From contig CAJBVU010000122.1 in NCBI GenBank assembly GCA_903959115.1, positions 1 to 6,888 of the forward strand: a stretch of DNA of 6,888 nt. Reading direction: 5' to 3'. Positions 6,100 through 6,888 of this stretch are shown here, piece after piece. The position numbers and the translations under genes are program-made. Source of the stretch: an uncultured Bacteroidota bacterium. GTDB taxonomy: Bacteria; Bacteroidota; Bacteroidia; NS11-12g; UBA955. Each line of letters begins with the position of its first letter. Positions within the stretch are counted from its first letter, which is position 1. Below the pieces are notes generated by a model. It did not search any database. It saw only the letters and a program-made list of their open reading frames with translations, and had not been told where the DNA came from.

Positions 6100-6888
6100 T
6101 TACTCCTCAGATTTTTTATCAGCCTTTGGCTTAGCAGCGCGGGGCTTCTTTGGCGCTTCGATGGCTTTGTCGGCTTCAGGAAGAACAAGCTCTGCCTTCA
6201 CAGGCGTGAAATTCAATTCCTCAGCACCTTCCGCACAATCTACCCTTAACTCATCGCCCTCCTTCAAATTGCCCTGCAAAACCTGCTCGGCCAATGGCTC
6301 TTCCAAAAACTTCTGCAAAGCCCGTTGCAAAGGACGTGCACCAAAATCGGCATCGAAACCTTTATCGGCCAAGAAAACCTTAGCAGCATCGGTCAAAGTG
6401 ACTTTATAACCAATCTCCTGAATGCGCTTGAGCATTTTAACCATGCGCACATCCAAAATCTTGATAATTTCATCCTTATCCAATGAGTTAAATACGATCA
6501 CATCATCAATGCGGTTCAAGAACTCCGGTGAAAAGAATTTCTTCAACTGGGTCTCAATCACCTGCTTAGAATCCCTCTCCTTATTGACTTCCTTGGTACC
6601 CGTTCCAAATCCTACGCCCGTTCCAAACTCCTTCAACTGCCTTGATCCGATGTTCGATGTCATTATGATCACCGTATTCCTAAAGTCGATTTTCCGACCC
6701 ATAGAATCCGTCATCTGGCCCTCATCCAACACCTGCAACAACAAATTGAATACATCTGGGTGGGCTTTTTCTACCTCATCAAACAAGATTACAGAATAGG
6801 GTTTGCGACGAACTTTCTCCGTTAGCATTCCGCCTTCTTCGTAACCCACGTAGCCTGGAGGGGCACCAACCAAACGACTAACGGCGAA
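6100..6888 (-). CDS. clpC: ClpC, C-terminal 262 codons (5' part beyond window)
   Basis: The frame is open to the window edge and ends in TAA at 6100. The fragment is the second AAA+ module of an Hsp100 unfoldase, beginning just before the pore-loop region RLVGAPPGYVGYEEGG (residues 5-20 of the fragment). Walker B is VILFDEVEKAHP (33-44), sensor 1 is IIMTSNIG (74-81), the arginine finger lies in FLNRID (123-128), and sensor 2 is GARPLQR (183-189). The tripeptide VGF (92-94, bases 6607-6615) in the loop after sensor 1 matches the ClpP-docking tripeptide of ClpC and ClpA, which ClpB lacks; this is why I call ClpC and not ClpB. By family knowledge it is a cytosolic hexamer that unfolds substrates and feeds them to ClpP. 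The D2 Walker A, first AAA+ module and N-domain lie outside the window. The last 20 residues form a Lys/Ala/Pro-rich tail ending KKSEE. The apparent TTG start at 6873 is an internal leucine codon. Confidence 0.95.
   Translation of the reverse strand, partial: FAVSRLVGAPPGYVGYEEGGMLTEKVRRKPYSVILFDEVEKAHPDVFNLLLQVLDEGQMTDSMGRKIDFRNTVIIMTSNIGSRQLKEFGTGVGFGTGTKEVNKERDSKQVIETQLKKFFSPEFLNRIDDVIVFNSLDKDEIIKILDVRMVKMLKRIQEIGYKVTLTDAAKVFLADKGFDADFGARPLQRALQKFLEEPLAEQVLQGNLKEGDELRVDCAEGAEELNFTPVKAELVLPEADKAIEAPKKPRAAKPKADKKSEE

Noticed and set aside
6077..6116. Direct repeat CAGATTTTT at 6077-6085 and 6108-6116
   Set aside because: It is short and T-rich, and each copy sits in coding sequence of a different gene, so chance is the simplest explanation.
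5853..6188. Minus-strand 111-codon open frame spanning the NlpC and clpC ends
   Set aside because: It overlaps two well-supported genes and has no family features.
6422..6799. Plus-strand 125-codon open frame opposite clpC
   Set aside because: It is the antisense of Walker B, sensor 1 and the docking loop of ClpC, and its translation is serine/asparagine-rich without a domain.

Overview
The window looks like a housekeeping and cell-envelope region of a Bacteroidota chromosome. Three things support this. The gene set is typical of that phylum: a DUF4175-type membrane protein, a lipoprotein TamA homologue (TamL type), a YggG/LoiP-like M48 lipoprotein and a ClpC. Start codons mostly lack a GGAGG-type Shine-Dalgarno sequence. 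Exact matches to the Bacteroidota -7 promoter element TAnnTTTG lie upstream of two genes. Base composition is moderate throughout, and I see no integrase, transposase, tRNA, rRNA or CRISPR. I cannot place the organism below phylum level.

Layout. On the minus strand, a TrmH/SpoU-family RNA methyltransferase (2278-1565) is followed after 24 bp by the first 513 codons of a DUF4175-family membrane protein (1539-1, cut by the window edge). Divergent from these on the plus strand is a tamL-like outer-membrane assembly gene (2272-4635), whose start codon overlaps the 5' end of the methyltransferase gene by 7 bp. It is followed by an M48 metalloprotease lipoprotein (4766-5566) and a small secreted NlpC/P60 peptidase (5604-6089). 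On the minus strand again, the C-terminal 262 codons of ClpC (6888-6100) converge on the NlpC gene with only 10 bp between the stop codons.

Function. The three plus-strand genes all act in the envelope: insertion of outer-membrane proteins (TamL), proteolytic quality control at the outer membrane (M48) and peptidoglycan cleavage (NlpC/P60). They could form one transcription unit, although the 130-bp gap before the M48 gene has room for its own promoter and carries a tandem direct repeat. The flanking minus-strand genes serve RNA modification and cytosolic protein degradation.

The most unusual sequence feature is a pair of perfect GC-rich inverted repeats inside the methyltransferase gene. 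Both have a 3-nt spacer and they share a 13-bp core with one mismatch, which suggests a small palindromic repeat family. I do not see a clear undescribed multi-gene system in this window.
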